Source: Prochlorococcus sp. AG-418-F08
Lineage (GTDB): Bacteria > Cyanobacteriota > Cyanobacteriia > PCC-6307 > Cyanobiaceae
Length of the DNA: 35,104 nucleotides
Direction: 5' to 3'
Assembly: GCA_003214295.1 (NCBI GenBank)
Contig: QCLV01000013.1
Coordinates: 1-35,104, forward strand
Both the position numbers and the translations under genes were made by a program. The notes beneath the pieces are model-generated. The model saw only the letters and a list, made by a program, of their open reading frames with translations. It did no database searches and was not told where the DNA came from. Shown here piece after piece: positions 1-9,084 of the stretch. Each line of letters starts with the position of its first letter. The first letter of the stretch is position 1.

Positions 1-369
1 ATCCTCAAATTTTGCCTGGACTATATTTACTTCTGACATTGGAATACCTTTCCATAATTTCTTACTTTTCCAATTTACCAATATTAAAGCTTCTTCTTTT
101 TCTTTATCCCAATATAATTGTCTCCCCAAAAAACCATTTTGAGAAGATAACCACGGATCCCAAATCTCTTTTTCAGCATTCAACCATGCCGCTTTTGCGT
201 CTGCAGGGACTTTAAGTCTTAATTCTTCAATAACCATTTCACCTTGATAATTATCCATAGGAAGAGCTTTTAAATTAGGTATATCAGATTGAAAAATTAA
301 AACTACTAAGCAAATTAATAATAAACAAAATCTTTGAATTTTTTTTTTCAAATTTAAATTAAATTTCAT
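1..369 (-). CDS. TIGR03792-like cyanobacterial protein, 3' end cut by the window edge
   Basis: The frame starts at an ATG whose bases overlap the TGA stop of the trmD-ispF frame (ATGA overlap), and stays open for 123 codons to the window edge, so the C-terminus is missing. Residues about 10-28 are a hydrophobic segment after a lysine-rich start, which fits a signal peptide or membrane anchor. The rest has evenly spaced tryptophans (motifs such as EIWDPWL, LYWDK, VNWKS) typical of the uncharacterised cyanobacterial TIGR03792 family, which I recognise by memory of its pattern only. The function is unknown. The overlap suggests translation coupled to the upstream frame. Confidence 0.6.
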   Translation of the reverse strand, partial: MKFNLNLKKKIQRFCLLLICLVVLIFQSDIPNLKALPMDNYQGEMVIEELRLKVPADAKAAWLNAEKEIWDPWLSSQNGFLGRQLYWDKEKEEALILVNWKSKKLWKGIPMSEVNIVQAKFED

Positions 370-1586
370 TTTTTCTCAAGAAGAACTACTGAATGGCAAC
401 TTATACCCTCTTCTCTCCCCTCTGGACCTAATTTTTCATTCGTGGTTGCTTTAATCCCAATTAAATTTTCATCAATATTTAAGATTTCAGAAATGTTTTT
501 TTTCATTAGTTTTATATGAGGCATGATTTTTGGCCTTTCTGCAACAAGAACACTATCAATATTATTTATTTCCCAACCATCTTGTCTGATCAAGTCAATT
601 ACTTTTGATAACAAAAACAAGCTATCTGCATTTTTCCATTTTTCATCAGATGGGGGGAAATACTTTCCTATGTCGCCAAGCGAAAGTGCTCCCAATAATG
701 CATCCATTATTGAGTGACTTAAAACATCAGCATCACTATGACCATCCAATCCTAAATTTTCAGGATGATGCAATTTTACACCTCCAATTATTAAATCTCT
801 ATCCTCTACTAGTCTGTGAATATCGTATCCATTACCTATTCTAAATTTCATGAATTGATTATTTTCTTTTATTATTCTCTTACTTTGTGGGGATTTTTTG
901 TAGTTTTCATTTGAAATTAAGTCACTTCTTCTCTCCAATGTTCTTTCAAAACTTTTTCTTCTTCTCCACGATTTAATCTCTTCATGATTACCGCTCACTA
1001 AAATATCTGGCACTTTCATATCTTTAAAAGTTAACGGCCTCGTGTATTGAGGATACTCTAATAAAGAAGAATTATGACTCTCATCGACTAAGGAGTCTGG
1101 ATCACCAAGAGTTCCTGGTAATAATCTAGTCAAACCGTTAATTATTGATATAGCGGGTATTTCACCTCCAGAAAGTACATAATCGCCTATCGATACCTCT
1201 TCATCAGCTAAACATCTAATCCTTTCATCAAAACCTTCATATTGACCACAAATAATTATTATTTGATCCAAAGTGGACCATCTCGCAAGATCCTTTTGCT
1301 TTAGGACTTTACCCTGTGGGCTCATCAGCAAAGTTTTACTTTTAGGTAATTTTCTAATTGATTCATATGCCTTATAAATAGGTTCAGGTTTTAATACCAT
1401 ACCTGCTCCTCCTCCATAAGGCTTATCGTCTACCTGTCTGTAAGAACCTTCTCCATATTCTCTCAAATCATGTAAATTTACATCGATCAAATTCTTATCT
1501 AGGGCTTTTGTGATGACCCCTAAATTATTTATTGATTCAAAAGCTTTAGGGAACAATGTAATTACATCAAAATTAAAACCACTCAT
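366..1586 (-). CDS. trmD-ispF: Fused tRNA (guanine37-N1) methyltransferase TrmD and MECDP synthase IspF
   Basis: One 406-codon frame holds two enzymes. Residues 1 to about 230 are TrmD, which methylates G37 of tRNAs using S-adenosylmethionine; the YGGGAGMV (57-64), [10 protein letters not shown] and [11 protein letters not shown] motifs form its cofactor-binding trefoil knot. Residues 246-406 are IspF, which cyclises CDP-methylerythritol phosphate in the plastid-type isoprenoid pathway; D255, H257 and H291 match the metal-binding DxH and downstream His of the family. A lysine-rich linker of about 15 residues joins them. There is no stop between the parts, but M246 is a natural IspF start, so a separate IspF could also be made by internal initiation. 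The era stop codon directly abuts this start (TAGATG), so the two genes form an operon. Each domain is of normal family length. Confidence 0.92.
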   Translation of the reverse strand: MSGFNFDVITLFPKAFESINNLGVITKALDKNLIDVNLHDLREYGEGSYRQVDDKPYGGGAGMVLKPEPIYKAYESIRKLPKSKTLLMSPQGKVLKQKDLARWSTLDQIIIICGQYEGFDERIRCLADEEVSIGDYVLSGGEIPAISIINGLTRLLPGTLGDPDSLVDESHNSSLLEYPQYTRPLTFKDMKVPDILVSGNHEEIKSWRRRKSFERTLERRSDLISNENYKKSPQSKRIIKENNQFMKFRIGNGYDIHRLVEDRDLIIGGVKLHHPENLGLDGHSDADVLSHSIMDALLGALSLGDIGKYFPPSDEKWKNADSLFLLSKVIDLIRQDGWEINNIDSVLVAERPKIMPHIKLMKKNISEILNIDENLIGIKATTNEKLGPEGREEGISCHSVVLLEKK

Positions 1587-2498
1587 CTAGAAATCTTCCT
1601 CATAACCAAACTCAATTAACCTTGATTCTTTTTTTCTCCAATTTGGAACAACTTTCACAAACAACTCTAGGTGAACTGGACCATCAATTAATTTTGACAT
1701 ATTTGATCTTGCTGTCTGACCAATCATTTTTAACATTGAACCTTTCTTTCCAATAAGAATGCCTTTTTGAGTTGATCTTTCAACAATAATAGTAGCCAAA
1801 ATAGCTGTAAAAACTTTGCCATTTTTTCTTTTCATTTCCTCTCTTTTTTCTATCTTTACTGCAACACTATGAGGGACTTCTTCCCTTGTATTTATTAATA
1901 CCTGCTCTCTTACTAAATCAGATAATAAGTTATCTAATGGTTGATCACAAATAGTCTCTTCACCATAAAGTTTTGGTCCTTCTGGAAGAAAATTAAGTGC
2001 CATATCAACTAGTTCAGAACATCCTTCTCCTTTAGAGGCACTTACAATTTGAAAGTTTCTATTAATTCCGAAAAATCTTCTATATTGATCTAATCGTACA
2101 TTCCTAAATTCTTTATCAACTAAATCCCACTTATTTAATGCAACAATAAACTCAGTTTTATTTGCTATTAAAAAGTTCAAAATATATTCATCGCCTCTAC
2201 CTGGTTCTTCACTTGAATCAATTACAAAAATTACCATATCAACTCCATTAATTGCAGATTTTGCGTTTTTTACTAATATCTCTCCAAGTCGATGATGAGG
2301 TTTATGAACACCTGGCGTATCAACAAAAATTATTTGCCCATTGTCTTTAGTCAGTATTCCTTTTAATTTATTTCTAGTAGTTTGCGCTATTGGAGAAGTG
2401 ATTGTTATTTTTTCTCCAATCAATTTATTTATTAAAGTAGATTTACCGACATTTGGCCTTCCTAGTAAAGTTACGAACCCAGATTTATAATTGGCCAA
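1587..2498 (-). CDS. era: GTPase Era
   Basis: Era is a GTP-binding protein that binds the 3' end of 16S rRNA and helps mature the small ribosomal subunit. The 303-residue product has the full set of GTPase motifs: GRPNVGKS (13-20), the TT switch I region near 40, DTPG (60-63), NKWD (122-125) and a SASKG guanine-specificity loop. The C-terminal third is a KH RNA-binding domain with the sequence ILIGKKGSMLKMIG. Length is normal. The gene is immediately followed by trmD-ispF with no spacer and is divergent from a small hypothetical gene 38 bases away, so its promoter must lie in or next to that short gap. Nothing is missing from the motifs. Confidence 0.97.
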   Translation of the reverse strand: MANYKSGFVTLLGRPNVGKSTLINKLIGEKITITSPIAQTTRNKLKGILTKDNGQIIFVDTPGVHKPHHRLGEILVKNAKSAINGVDMVIFVIDSSEEPGRGDEYILNFLIANKTEFIVALNKWDLVDKEFRNVRLDQYRRFFGINRNFQIVSASKGEGCSELVDMALNFLPEGPKLYGEETICDQPLDNLLSDLVREQVLINTREEVPHSVAVKIEKREEMKRKNGKVFTAILATIIVERSTQKGILIGKKGSMLKMIGQTARSNMSKLIDGPVHLELFVKVVPNWRKKESRLIEFGYEEDF

Positions 2499-2536
2499 GG
2501 ACTTTTAATACATCAATAATAAAATTCTGATCAAAA

Positions 2537-3064
2537 ATGAAAAAAAAAACCATAAATTTAAAAGAAGCTTCGTTCACGCAAGCAATAAACATATCCGCAC
2601 AATGGTGCAAAGAGTGGGGTGAAGATTTACTCAGTGAAGAGGTTTTAGCAGATAGAATCGCAGAGCTAACTAAAACAAGAAATGGACTCAGAGGATTTTT
2701 TGCATACGCTTTATCAGATAAAGATTGTTTTTTGTTAGATAAACTTCCTTTTTCACTAATTTACAAACTGAACGAAGGTGGGGATGCTGTAACAGACATA
2801 GTATTAAAAAATTTAATAATGAGTTCCGCTCAAATTATTATTCATCGAAGAGATAATAATAATGAATATGAGATAACATCGGAAAACATTTCAGATAGAT
2901 GTAAGGCTATTTTAAGACTGCTAGAAACTAAGTCAGTTACAAAGTCTGTCAATCAAGTCCTTAGAGACTTAGATGATATGGGCAACAGTTTTGATAATTC
3001 AGTAAAGTATGACTCAGAGCAAAAGGAATTTATAAAAAAACAAATTCTTGATATCGCTCAATAA
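2537..3064 (+). CDS. Conserved-looking hypothetical protein, 175 aa
   Basis: I do not recognise a family. The product is soluble and mixed-charge, with no signal peptide or clear membrane segment. An N-terminal stretch (about 18-45, with WCKEWGEDLLSEEVLADRI) and a middle part (LDKLPFSLIYKLNEGG, about 68-83) look like folded helical sequence. The gene stands alone on the plus strand, divergent from era and convergent with the Bax-inhibitor-type gene. It starts at an ATG followed by a run of lysine codons, with no good ribosome-binding site, and ends just before a strong hairpin. Codon use resembles the neighbours, so it is probably a real resident gene. Role unknown. Confidence 0.75.
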   Translation: MKKKTINLKEASFTQAINISAQWCKEWGEDLLSEEVLADRIAELTKTRNGLRGFFAYALSDKDCFLLDKLPFSLIYKLNEGGDAVTDIVLKNLIMSSAQIIIHRRDNNNEYEITSENISDRCKAILRLLETKSVTKSVNQVLRDLDDMGNSFDNSVKYDSEQKEFIKKQILDIAQ

Positions 3065-3065
3065 A

Positions 3066-3091
3066 AAAGCGTAGAAATAAATCTACGCTTT
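3066..3091. terminator. Bidirectional intrinsic terminator between two convergent genes
   Basis: A perfect 10-bp stem (AAAGCGTAGA at 3066-3075 and TCTACGCTTT at 3082-3091) closes a 6-base loop. It begins right after the stop of the hypothetical plus-strand gene. Read on the minus strand, as an extension of the Bax-inhibitor-type gene, the stem is followed by a T run, so it is a better terminator in that direction. It is the clearest hairpin terminator I found in the window. Confidence 0.85.
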
Positions 3092-3113
3092 AGGTTAGAA
3101 AATTAAATAATGC

Positions 3114-3851
3114 TTAGTCTCTTCTTCCGCCACCTTGAAGTGCAATCATTAATCTCAATATAAAAACAAAAAGATTTATATAAGTTAGATACATACCCAA
3201 TGCCCCTGCAAGATATTGATCATCACTGTATCTTCTTGGCATTGTATAGAAATCCACGAAAGACATTGCAACAAACAAGACGGTTCCAAATCCCGCAATT
3301 ATCAATTCAAGGCCTGATCCTCCAAAAACTCCTGGGGCAAAGAATCCTCCAATTATTTGGACAAACATTGCGATAAGAAGACCTATCAAACCAAGACCAA
3401 CAACACCGCTTAGTGCCTGACCAACGCTATCACTCATTCTCTGGCCTGTGTAAGACGCAATAACGAAAGTTATACCAGTAGCCAAAGCAGCTGTTCCAAC
3501 AGAACCAATACCAATAGTTCCTATTGCTAGAGCAACTATTCCACTTAATGTGAATCCAGTTAACAAACTAAATCCTGTAAGTAAAGGCAAAGCCTTTGAA
3601 TTATTTGCATTATTTGCAGCATTAGTTGCTATAAAAAACAAAACCAATTCCGCAATTAAAGCAACTATCGAGAGAGGCTGAAACAGTCCAGGGTTTGTTG
3701 CTATAAGTGAGACTCCTGCTAAAACACCTAAAGAAGTTAGTACCATACCTCCACCAACGTAAGGTAGAGCCTTTTGAACAACATTTGGTCCAACAATTGA
3801 ACTAGTTTGTGCTTCACGAATAGCTTGATTGAAATTACTACTTGCTGGCAT
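3114..3851 (-). CDS. Bax inhibitor-1 / YccA family membrane protein
   Basis: The 245-residue product is almost entirely hydrophobic, with about seven predicted membrane spans after a hydrophilic N-terminus of roughly 25 residues. The general pattern fits the bacterial Bax-inhibitor-1 family: glycine-rich spans, a conserved region around FVDFYTMPRRYSDDQYLAGALG, cut here to its ending YLAGALGMYLTYINLF, and a last membrane span. Family members are pH-sensitive calcium-leak channels or modulators of membrane proteases; the substrate here is unknown. It lies downstream of phoH in the same direction, after 74 bases, and ends at a shared terminator. The ATG start at the chosen position leaves the family-typical short N-terminal tail. 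Confidence 0.88.
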   Translation of the reverse strand: MPASSNFNQAIREAQTSSIVGPNVVQKALPYVGGGMVLTSLGVLAGVSLIATNPGLFQPLSIVALIAELVLFFIATNAANNANNSKALPLLTGFSLLTGFTLSGIVALAIGTIGIGSVGTAALATGITFVIASYTGQRMSDSVGQALSGVVGLGLIGLLIAMFVQIIGGFFAPGVFGGSGLELIIAGFGTVLFVAMSFVDFYTMPRRYSDDQYLAGALGMYLTYINLFVFILRLMIALQGGGRRD

Positions 3852-3925
3852 TTTCTTTTTTTAAATATGATTTTATTCTACTCGATTTTTAAAATTTCAG
3901 GGTACGGATCTCCAGAGTTTTAAAG

Positions 3926-4882
3926 TTATTGATAAGCCTCAATAATTTTCTGGACTAAAGGATGACGAACCACATCTTCAATAGTTAAATAACAAAATTT
4001 TATACCTTGAGTTTCAGAGAAAAGTCTAGATGCTTCAATGAGGCCACTTTCCTGGTCTTTTTTTAAATCAATTTGTGTAATATCTCCGTTTACAACCATT
4101 TTTGATCTGTCTCCTAATCTGGTCAAAAACATTCTCATTTGAGTGCAAGTAGTGTTTTGTGCTTCATCTAGAATAACCATAGAATTTTCTAAAGTTCTGC
4201 CTCTCATAAATGCTAGAGGAGCAACTTCAACAATTCCCTTATCGATTAACGAATTAGTTCTATCAAATCCAAAAATACTATGCAAAGAATCAAATATTGG
4301 TCTTAAGTATGGATCAACTTTTTGTTGCAAATCTCCAGGGAGGAATCCTAGACTTTCTCCAGCTTCTACGGCTGGTCTGGTTAAAACAATTTTATCTATT
4401 TTTTTCTCATTCAACAGTCTCGCTGCGCAAACAGTTGCTAAAAATGTCTTTCCAGTTCCAGCGGGACCAATTGCGAACGTAAGATCAAAATTTTCAATTG
4501 ATTCAACATATTCTTTTTGCCTTATAGTTCTTGGCCTCAAATATCTTCCTTCTTTTGAACGCGCAAGAACCTTTTTCCCAAGTTCAGCATGTGACGATGA
4601 GTCTCCCATATTTAGAGAACTTAAAGCCGCTTTAAGATCTACCTCTGGGACTTCTAAGCCTTGTTCCCAAATTGGCCTTGTTAGTTCTACTAAGGCTGAG
4701 GCTCTTTCAATCTTAGACATAACACCATTCATCTCAAGTTGTAGGCCTCTTATGGTTAAAGAAACTCCTGTTAAAGACTCAAACTTTTTTAAAAAGGAAT
4801 TACCTGGGCCAGATAGTGCTGTAGCAGCATCAGAGCTAGGCAAATCTATTGTGAAGTGACCAGTTTTGGAAACTTCCTTCAT
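3926..4882 (-). CDS. phoH: PhoH-like ATPase
   Basis: The 318-residue protein is a PhoH-family P-loop ATPase, often linked to RNA handling or phosphate stress; its exact cellular role in cyanobacteria is not settled. Walker A is GPAGTGKT (139-146) and Walker B is MVILDEAQN (235-243). An N-terminal region of about 115 residues with a KH-like pattern (FLKKFESLTGVSLTIRG) precedes the ATPase core, and the motif NGDITQIDL follows it, as in the family. It is read in the same direction as rpsP, 36 bases downstream of it, which suggests cotranscription with ribosomal and export genes. Length and motifs are normal. Confidence 0.94.
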   Translation of the reverse strand: MKEVSKTGHFTIDLPSSDAATALSGPGNSFLKKFESLTGVSLTIRGLQLEMNGVMSKIERASALVELTRPIWEQGLEVPEVDLKAALSSLNMGDSSSHAELGKKVLARSKEGRYLRPRTIRQKEYVESIENFDLTFAIGPAGTGKTFLATVCAARLLNEKKIDKIVLTRPAVEAGESLGFLPGDLQQKVDPYLRPIFDSLHSIFGFDRTNSLIDKGIVEVAPLAFMRGRTLENSMVILDEAQNTTCTQMRMFLTRLGDRSKMVVNGDITQIDLKKDQESGLIEASRLFSETQGIKFCYLTIEDVVRHPLVQKIIEAYQ

Positions 4883-4918
4883 ATAGTTTTTTTATAAGAA
4901 TAGAAATTAATCAAAGCA

Positions 4919-5284
4919 CTAGCTTTCAGCTTCATTAACCTCACTTTCAGCTTTACTACTATCATTTTCTTCGTCTTTGGTTTTAGCCTTAGCTAATTTT
5001 TCCTTCTCTAATTTTGCCTTACCAATTGCAATAGAAGGTCTTTCTATTTTTTCTAGTAAGCCTCCCTTTTCTAATAAAGTTCTCACAACATCAGTTGGCT
5101 GAGCACCCTGATTAAGTCTTGTTCTTAGAGCTTCCGTATCAAGCCTGGTTTCTTTAGTTCTCGGGTTATAAAAACCTAGTTCTTGCAGAGGTCTACCATC
5201 TCTTCTGGAAGTACTATTGCATGCAACAATTCTGAAACTTGCCTCTTTTTTCTTTCCAAAGCGCTTAAGGCGCAATTTAATCAT
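4919..5284 (-). CDS. rpsP: 30S ribosomal protein S16
   Basis: S16 is a small-subunit protein needed for assembly of the 30S body. The N-terminal 80 residues are the complete S16 domain: the start [20 protein letters not shown], the [15 protein letters not shown] motif and the [13 protein letters not shown] ending. Residues about 85-121 form a charged, low-complexity tail rich in Lys, Glu and Ala, which is longer than in E. coli but common in cyanobacterial S16. It lies between ffh (upstream, 53 bases) and phoH, all read on the minus strand. Confidence 0.97.
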   Translation of the reverse strand: MIKLRLKRFGKKKEASFRIVACNSTSRRDGRPLQELGFYNPRTKETRLDTEALRTRLNQGAQPTDVVRTLLEKGGLLEKIERPSIAIGKAKLEKEKLAKAKTKDEENDSSKAESEVNEAES

Positions 5285-5337
5285 CTTAAATCAGTGCGTT
5301 TTAATAATAATATCATTTAAAGGTAAAAATATAGAAA

Positions 5338-6795
5338 TTATAAATCTGCAAAACCTTTTTTCTTTTTATTATTTTTTTGTTTTTTCATTGGTTTATTATT
5401 ATTCATTCCTGGCATTCCCCCCATTCCTGGCATTCCCCCCATTCCTGGCATTCCTCCCATTCCTGGCATTCCTCCCATTCCTGGCATTCCTCCATTCGAC
5501 ATTTGTTTCATAAAACCTCTCATTCTTTGAAAATCAGCTAATACTTTATCTACATCTTTTGCTTCATAACCACTACCCTGAGCAATCCTTTGTCTTCTTG
5601 AAGGCTGAGCAGCAAGAACTTCAGGTTTTTGTTTCTCCTCAAGAGTCATTGATGAGATCATAGATTCTATTTTCTTAAGTTGATCTTCTCCATCTTTTAT
5701 CATCCCATCGTCAATTTTATTCATTCCAGGTATTAATTTTATTAATCCACCAAGTGAGCCCATCCTTTTTATTAATCTCATTTGCTTAACAAAATCATTA
5801 AAGTCAAAAGTTGCTTCTTGAAGTTTCTTTTGCATAGCTTCTGCATCAGCAAGCTCGACTTCCTTTTGAGCTTTTTCAACAAGTGTTAAAACATCACCCA
5901 TTCCTAAAATTCGGCTAGCCATTCTCTCTGGATGGAATGGTTGCAGTGCCTCTATTTTTTCACCTACACCAATGAATTTGATAGGTTTACCACTTATTTT
6001 TCTTATTGATAAAGCAGCACCTCCTCTAGAGTCACCATCCAACTTAGTTAATATCGCTCCCGATATCCCTACTTTTTCATGGAACGACTTTGTTAAGTCA
6101 GCAGCTTCTTGTCCAATCATAGAATCAACAACAAGTAAAACTTCATCAGGATTAGAAACTTCTTTTATCCGAACCATTTCAGTCATCATTGAATCATCAA
6201 TTTGCAATCTTCCTGCAGTGTCAATAATGATTGAATTAAAATTATTTTCACTCGCATAACTCAATGCGTGCTTTGTTATCTCTTCTGGTTTGCTATTTTT
6301 TTCTTTCGCCGAAAAAACTTCTAAGTCGTATTGACTTCCTAATGTTTTAAGTTGTTCAACAGCCGCTGGTCGATAAATATCCGCAGCCACCAAAAGAACT
6401 TTTTTTTCTTTTCCTTTCAAATAAAGCCCTAATTTTCCTGTTGCAGTTGTTTTACCAGCCCCCTGAAGTCCAGCCATTAAAATAACAGTGGGACCACTTT
6501 CATTCTCTTTTAATGGAGAATTTTCATTCCCCATAATGTTAATCAATTCTCTATTAACAACTTCTATAAATTTTTGACTTGGGTTTACACCCCTAACTAC
6601 CTCTTCTCCGATGGCTTTATCTTTAACATCTGATATAAACTCCTTTACTACAGATAAACTTACATCAGCATCAAGAAGTGCTCTTTTAACCTGATTCAAG
6701 GCATCATTTATATTATTTTCACTAATTTTTGCTTCGCCTCTTAAACCTTTTACTGCGTCTTCAAAGCGTGATGAAAGTTCATCAAACATTATCAA
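5338..6795 (-). CDS. ffh: Signal recognition particle protein Ffh, intact copy
   Basis: Ffh binds 4.5S RNA and signal sequences and delivers nascent membrane proteins to FtsY. The product has an N-terminal helical bundle, a GTPase domain (GLQGAGKTT at 109-117, DTAGR at 192-196, TKLDGD at 250-255) and a C-terminal M domain from about 320, containing [10 protein letters not shown]. The tail carries five Gly-Gly-Met-Pro-Gly-Met units before a lysine-rich end. The frame can open at a TTG (485 aa), but the ATG two codons later gives the family-like start MFDELSSRF, so I prefer 6789 as the start. It lies downstream of the ARC6 gene in the same direction. The C-terminal part, from residue 337, is repeated in the right arm of the inverted repeat. 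Confidence 0.96.
   Translation of the reverse strand: MIMFDELSSRFEDAVKGLRGEAKISENNINDALNQVKRALLDADVSLSVVKEFISDVKDKAIGEEVVRGVNPSQKFIEVVNRELINIMGNENSPLKENESGPTVILMAGLQGAGKTTATGKLGLYLKGKEKKVLLVAADIYRPAAVEQLKTLGSQYDLEVFSAKEKNSKPEEITKHALSYASENNFNSIIIDTAGRLQIDDSMMTEMVRIKEVSNPDEVLLVVDSMIGQEAADLTKSFHEKVGISGAILTKLDGDSRGGAALSIRKISGKPIKFIGVGEKIEALQPFHPERMASRILGMGDVLTLVEKAQKEVELADAEAMQKKLQEATFDFNDFVKQMRLIKRMGSLGGLIKLIPGMNKIDDGMIKDGEDQLKKIESMISSMTLEEKQKPEVLAAQPSRRQRIAQGSGYEAKDVDKVLADFQRMRGFMKQMSNGGMPGMGGMPGMGGMPGMGGMPGMGGMPGMNNNKPMKKQKNNKKKKGFADL
5405..5494 (-). repeat. Five tandem 18-bp units inside ffh
   Basis: The 18-base unit ATTCCTGGCATTCCCCCC (plus-strand sense) occurs five times in a row. Units 3 and 4 differ by one C-to-T change; unit 5 carries it too and also ends in A. 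It encodes the methionine-rich hexapeptide repeat GGMPGM in the M-domain tail of Ffh. The near identity of the units suggests recent expansion or contraction by slippage. Confidence 0.93.
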
Positions 6796-6836
6796 AAAGT
6801 AATTTTAATTATTATAGATGATCTAGAAGTTAATAC

Positions 6837-8936
6837 CTAGAGGCCACTTACAAAATCAACTAATTTCCATTTTTTGTTAGAAAAACCCAGAATATATTTA
6901 ACTTTCAGCGGAGTCAATGATGTTTCATTAACAAGTTCTCCAGAATTATTTATTATTTTCTCTAAGTAATTTAGTTCAGCTAAAACAGCGATTCTAGAGG
7001 AGGTTTGTGATTCCAGATCTATCTTAAGTATTTGAGAATTAATTTCTTTATAAATTCCTTTCTTTATATCATTTTGTCTTTCTTCTATTGTTCTATCGAT
7101 TAAACTATTGCCGACAATCTTCGAGAGATTAATTTCACTCTTACCAGATAAGTAATTACTTTTAGTTTGAAGCCATGTATTAATCAAATTTGTTATCTCT
7201 TCTAAAGAAGGAGAGGCTGTAGTAATTTCTATTTCTTTAAGGGCTTTTTTTAAAGTTAGATCTTCATCATTAGAATTCAATTCATTTAATGGTTTCTTTT
7301 TGATTTCTTGAAAAGTATTTTTATCACTATCCTTTTGATTTTTATCAATAACTATAAGCGGTTTTTTAGTAACAGTTTTTTCCTGAATTGATTCTTTAAA
7401 ATTATTTTTTAAAAAACCCAAACCAATACCAAATGAAAATAAGATTAAAAATGCATATATGTAAAATCTATAAGTTGACCGACCGGTAAACTCTTTATCC
7501 TTCAAGAACTCTCCAAAATTAAACTTTAGTTCAGCAATTTTTTCAATTAGATATTTATAAAAATCTATTGATTTATTCTTAAAGATTTCCTCATTGAATT
7601 TATTTTCTTGGATATCAGGTTTTTCATATTCTTGTTTTATGCCACCTGGCCAAGGTAATTTTTTATCGTTATTTTCAGATGTATTATCAAAATCTTCAAT
7701 AATTATCGAAGATTCTTTATTGATGTTTTTGTTTTGAAGACTTGATTTAATTGTTATTTTATTAGATTTCTTTTCTAATTTTTCAATAAATTCTTGAATT
7801 TCTCTATCTTCAAACCAAGAGTCTAAGTCCACTTCTTTTGATTCAATATCTCTATAACCAACTAATACATCATTCTCTAACCAATTTTTACAGAAAATAC
7901 ATATCGCTTCTAACTTATTCCCTGGAAAATTATTAAGCCAATCTCGTAGTTTTTCATCAGAACTACTCAAAAACCTTGCAGAAGCCTGATCAACATCAGC
8001 TAAAAGCAAGTCTAAACAACCAGCAAGAGGCATTGAATCAAGACCTGATAAATTCAGTTTCCTTAAAATTCTCTTTGCTTCAAATAATTTCTCAGGCTTT
8101 CTTCTTGAAAACCCAATTGCTGTTAAGGATAGAAAAGCTAAAAATCCTGCCTCTAGTGAACCTCTCTTTTGTAATTCAAGAAATAAATCTATCTGTTCTT
8201 GTACTGTCAAATATGGCTTTATTTGTTGAAAAAAAGCTTCGAATTCTTGTTGATTCAGATAATTTCCATATTCAGATTTATTATTACCTTCTAAACCTCC
8301 TCTTTTAATTATTAAATTTTCCAGCATACTCAAACCTTTTTTATGAGAGTCCTGATCTTTTAAGTCCCTACTAACTAGATCTAAAATTCTGTAAGGAAGC
8401 AGCGCAATCAAATCTTCTTCAAGTTCTTTCCTTTTTTCGCTCAACTTTCCCATTCTTTGAAGAAGTTGTATACCCTCCTGTAAAAAGTCAGCGGCGTTTG
8501 AATAAAATCTAAGCTGTTGTTCTTGAATGGCGGAGTCTCTAGCAGTTAAAGCCGCCAATAAAGTTAGATCGGCTTCTCTACTACTTCCTAAAGCTGGTGT
8601 TTGCGGGGGCTGCAAAGCTTTTATCGCTATTTTAAAAGCTTCTTTTGGAGAACCAGATTCCCAAAGAAGTAGTAGTCCTGCGACTTCTCTATTTGAAGAA
8701 AAATCTAACCCAGAGGATCCATCTAGTAGCAAATTTTCATATTCTCTTCTGCTATCTGGGTCTGTGAGTAAATCAGCAGTGAGGCGAAGCAATTCTGATC
8801 TTTGAGTTAGAACTTCATATGTAAAACCTTCATCTGGAGTTTTATCCAATCGTAATTGAAACGCCCTTAATATTTCCTCCGATGTTGCAGAGGGGCTTAC
8901 TCCAATTAAGCGAAAATGATCTAAAGGAAGTTCCAA
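6837..8936 (-). CDS. ftn2: ARC6/Ftn2 (ZipN) cell division protein
   Basis: The 699-residue protein matches the cyanobacterial division factor called Ftn2, ZipN or ARC6, which tethers FtsZ to the inner membrane at the division site. Evidence is the order of parts: an N-terminal J-like domain (about 1-70, DHFRLIGVSPSATSEEILRA, ending in DPDSRREYE), a long helical region with LLLAALTARDSAI and related repeats, a charged linker, one membrane span near residues 490-510 (FYIYAFLILFSFGIGLGFL), and a C-terminal domain of about 110 residues resembling the ARC6 intermembrane-space-type domain (LINTWLQTKSNYLSG through KWKLVDF). The J-like domain lacks the HPD motif, as is usual for this family. It lies upstream of ffh in the same direction and is divergent from pdhA. 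Confidence 0.92.
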   Translation of the reverse strand: MELPLDHFRLIGVSPSATSEEILRAFQLRLDKTPDEGFTYEVLTQRSELLRLTADLLTDPDSRREYENLLLDGSSGLDFSSNREVAGLLLLWESGSPKEAFKIAIKALQPPQTPALGSSREADLTLLAALTARDSAIQEQQLRFYSNAADFLQEGIQLLQRMGKLSEKRKELEEDLIALLPYRILDLVSRDLKDQDSHKKGLSMLENLIIKRGGLEGNNKSEYGNYLNQQEFEAFFQQIKPYLTVQEQIDLFLELQKRGSLEAGFLAFLSLTAIGFSRRKPEKLFEAKRILRKLNLSGLDSMPLAGCLDLLLADVDQASARFLSSSDEKLRDWLNNFPGNKLEAICIFCKNWLENDVLVGYRDIESKEVDLDSWFEDREIQEFIEKLEKKSNKITIKSSLQNKNINKESSIIIEDFDNTSENNDKKLPWPGGIKQEYEKPDIQENKFNEEIFKNKSIDFYKYLIEKIAELKFNFGEFLKDKEFTGRSTYRFYIYAFLILFSFGIGLGFLKNNFKESIQEKTVTKKPLIVIDKNQKDSDKNTFQEIKKKPLNELNSNDEDLTLKKALKEIEITTASPSLEEITNLINTWLQTKSNYLSGKSEINLSKIVGNSLIDRTIEERQNDIKKGIYKEINSQILKIDLESQTSSRIAVLAELNYLEKIINNSGELVNETSLTPLKVKYILGFSNKKWKLVDFVSGL

Positions 8937-9084
8937 GCAAATATCCTATTGAAATTTCTTAGACAAATTTTATCAATTTAAAAATTTTTTTCATAAGGTC
9001 TTATAGAGTTTTAAAAAAAAATCATGAAAATCGACCTTCACGGCTTAGAATGTTAACAAATCAAAACTTCATTAAGGTATTTTC

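Larger units (their letters stand above)
1..5787. repeat. Left arm of a 5787-bp perfect inverted repeat
   Basis: This segment is the exact reverse complement of the last 5787 bases of the window. Identity ends between 5787 and 5788: base 5788 is A where the mirror of 29317 would require T. This arm is continuous with an intact ffh gene, so it is the native-looking copy. Every gene in it occurs again, without a single visible difference in the predicted proteins, in the right arm. Identity across coding and non-coding bases suggests a technical duplication and not an old one. Confidence 0.97.

Noticed and set aside
4143-4859. 238-codon ORF antisense to phoH
   Set aside because: Shadow of the phoH coding strand; no family resemblance and mirrored in the right arm only because phoH is.
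5217-5513. 98-codon plus-strand ORF with repeated Phe-Leu-Ala-Phe units
   Set aside because: It is the antisense reading of the ffh tandem repeat and the rpsP start.
9022-9084. -10 like TAGAAT box and 10-codon ORF before pdhA
   Set aside because: No matching -35 box, and A+T-rich sequence gives such boxes by chance; the short ORF has no support.
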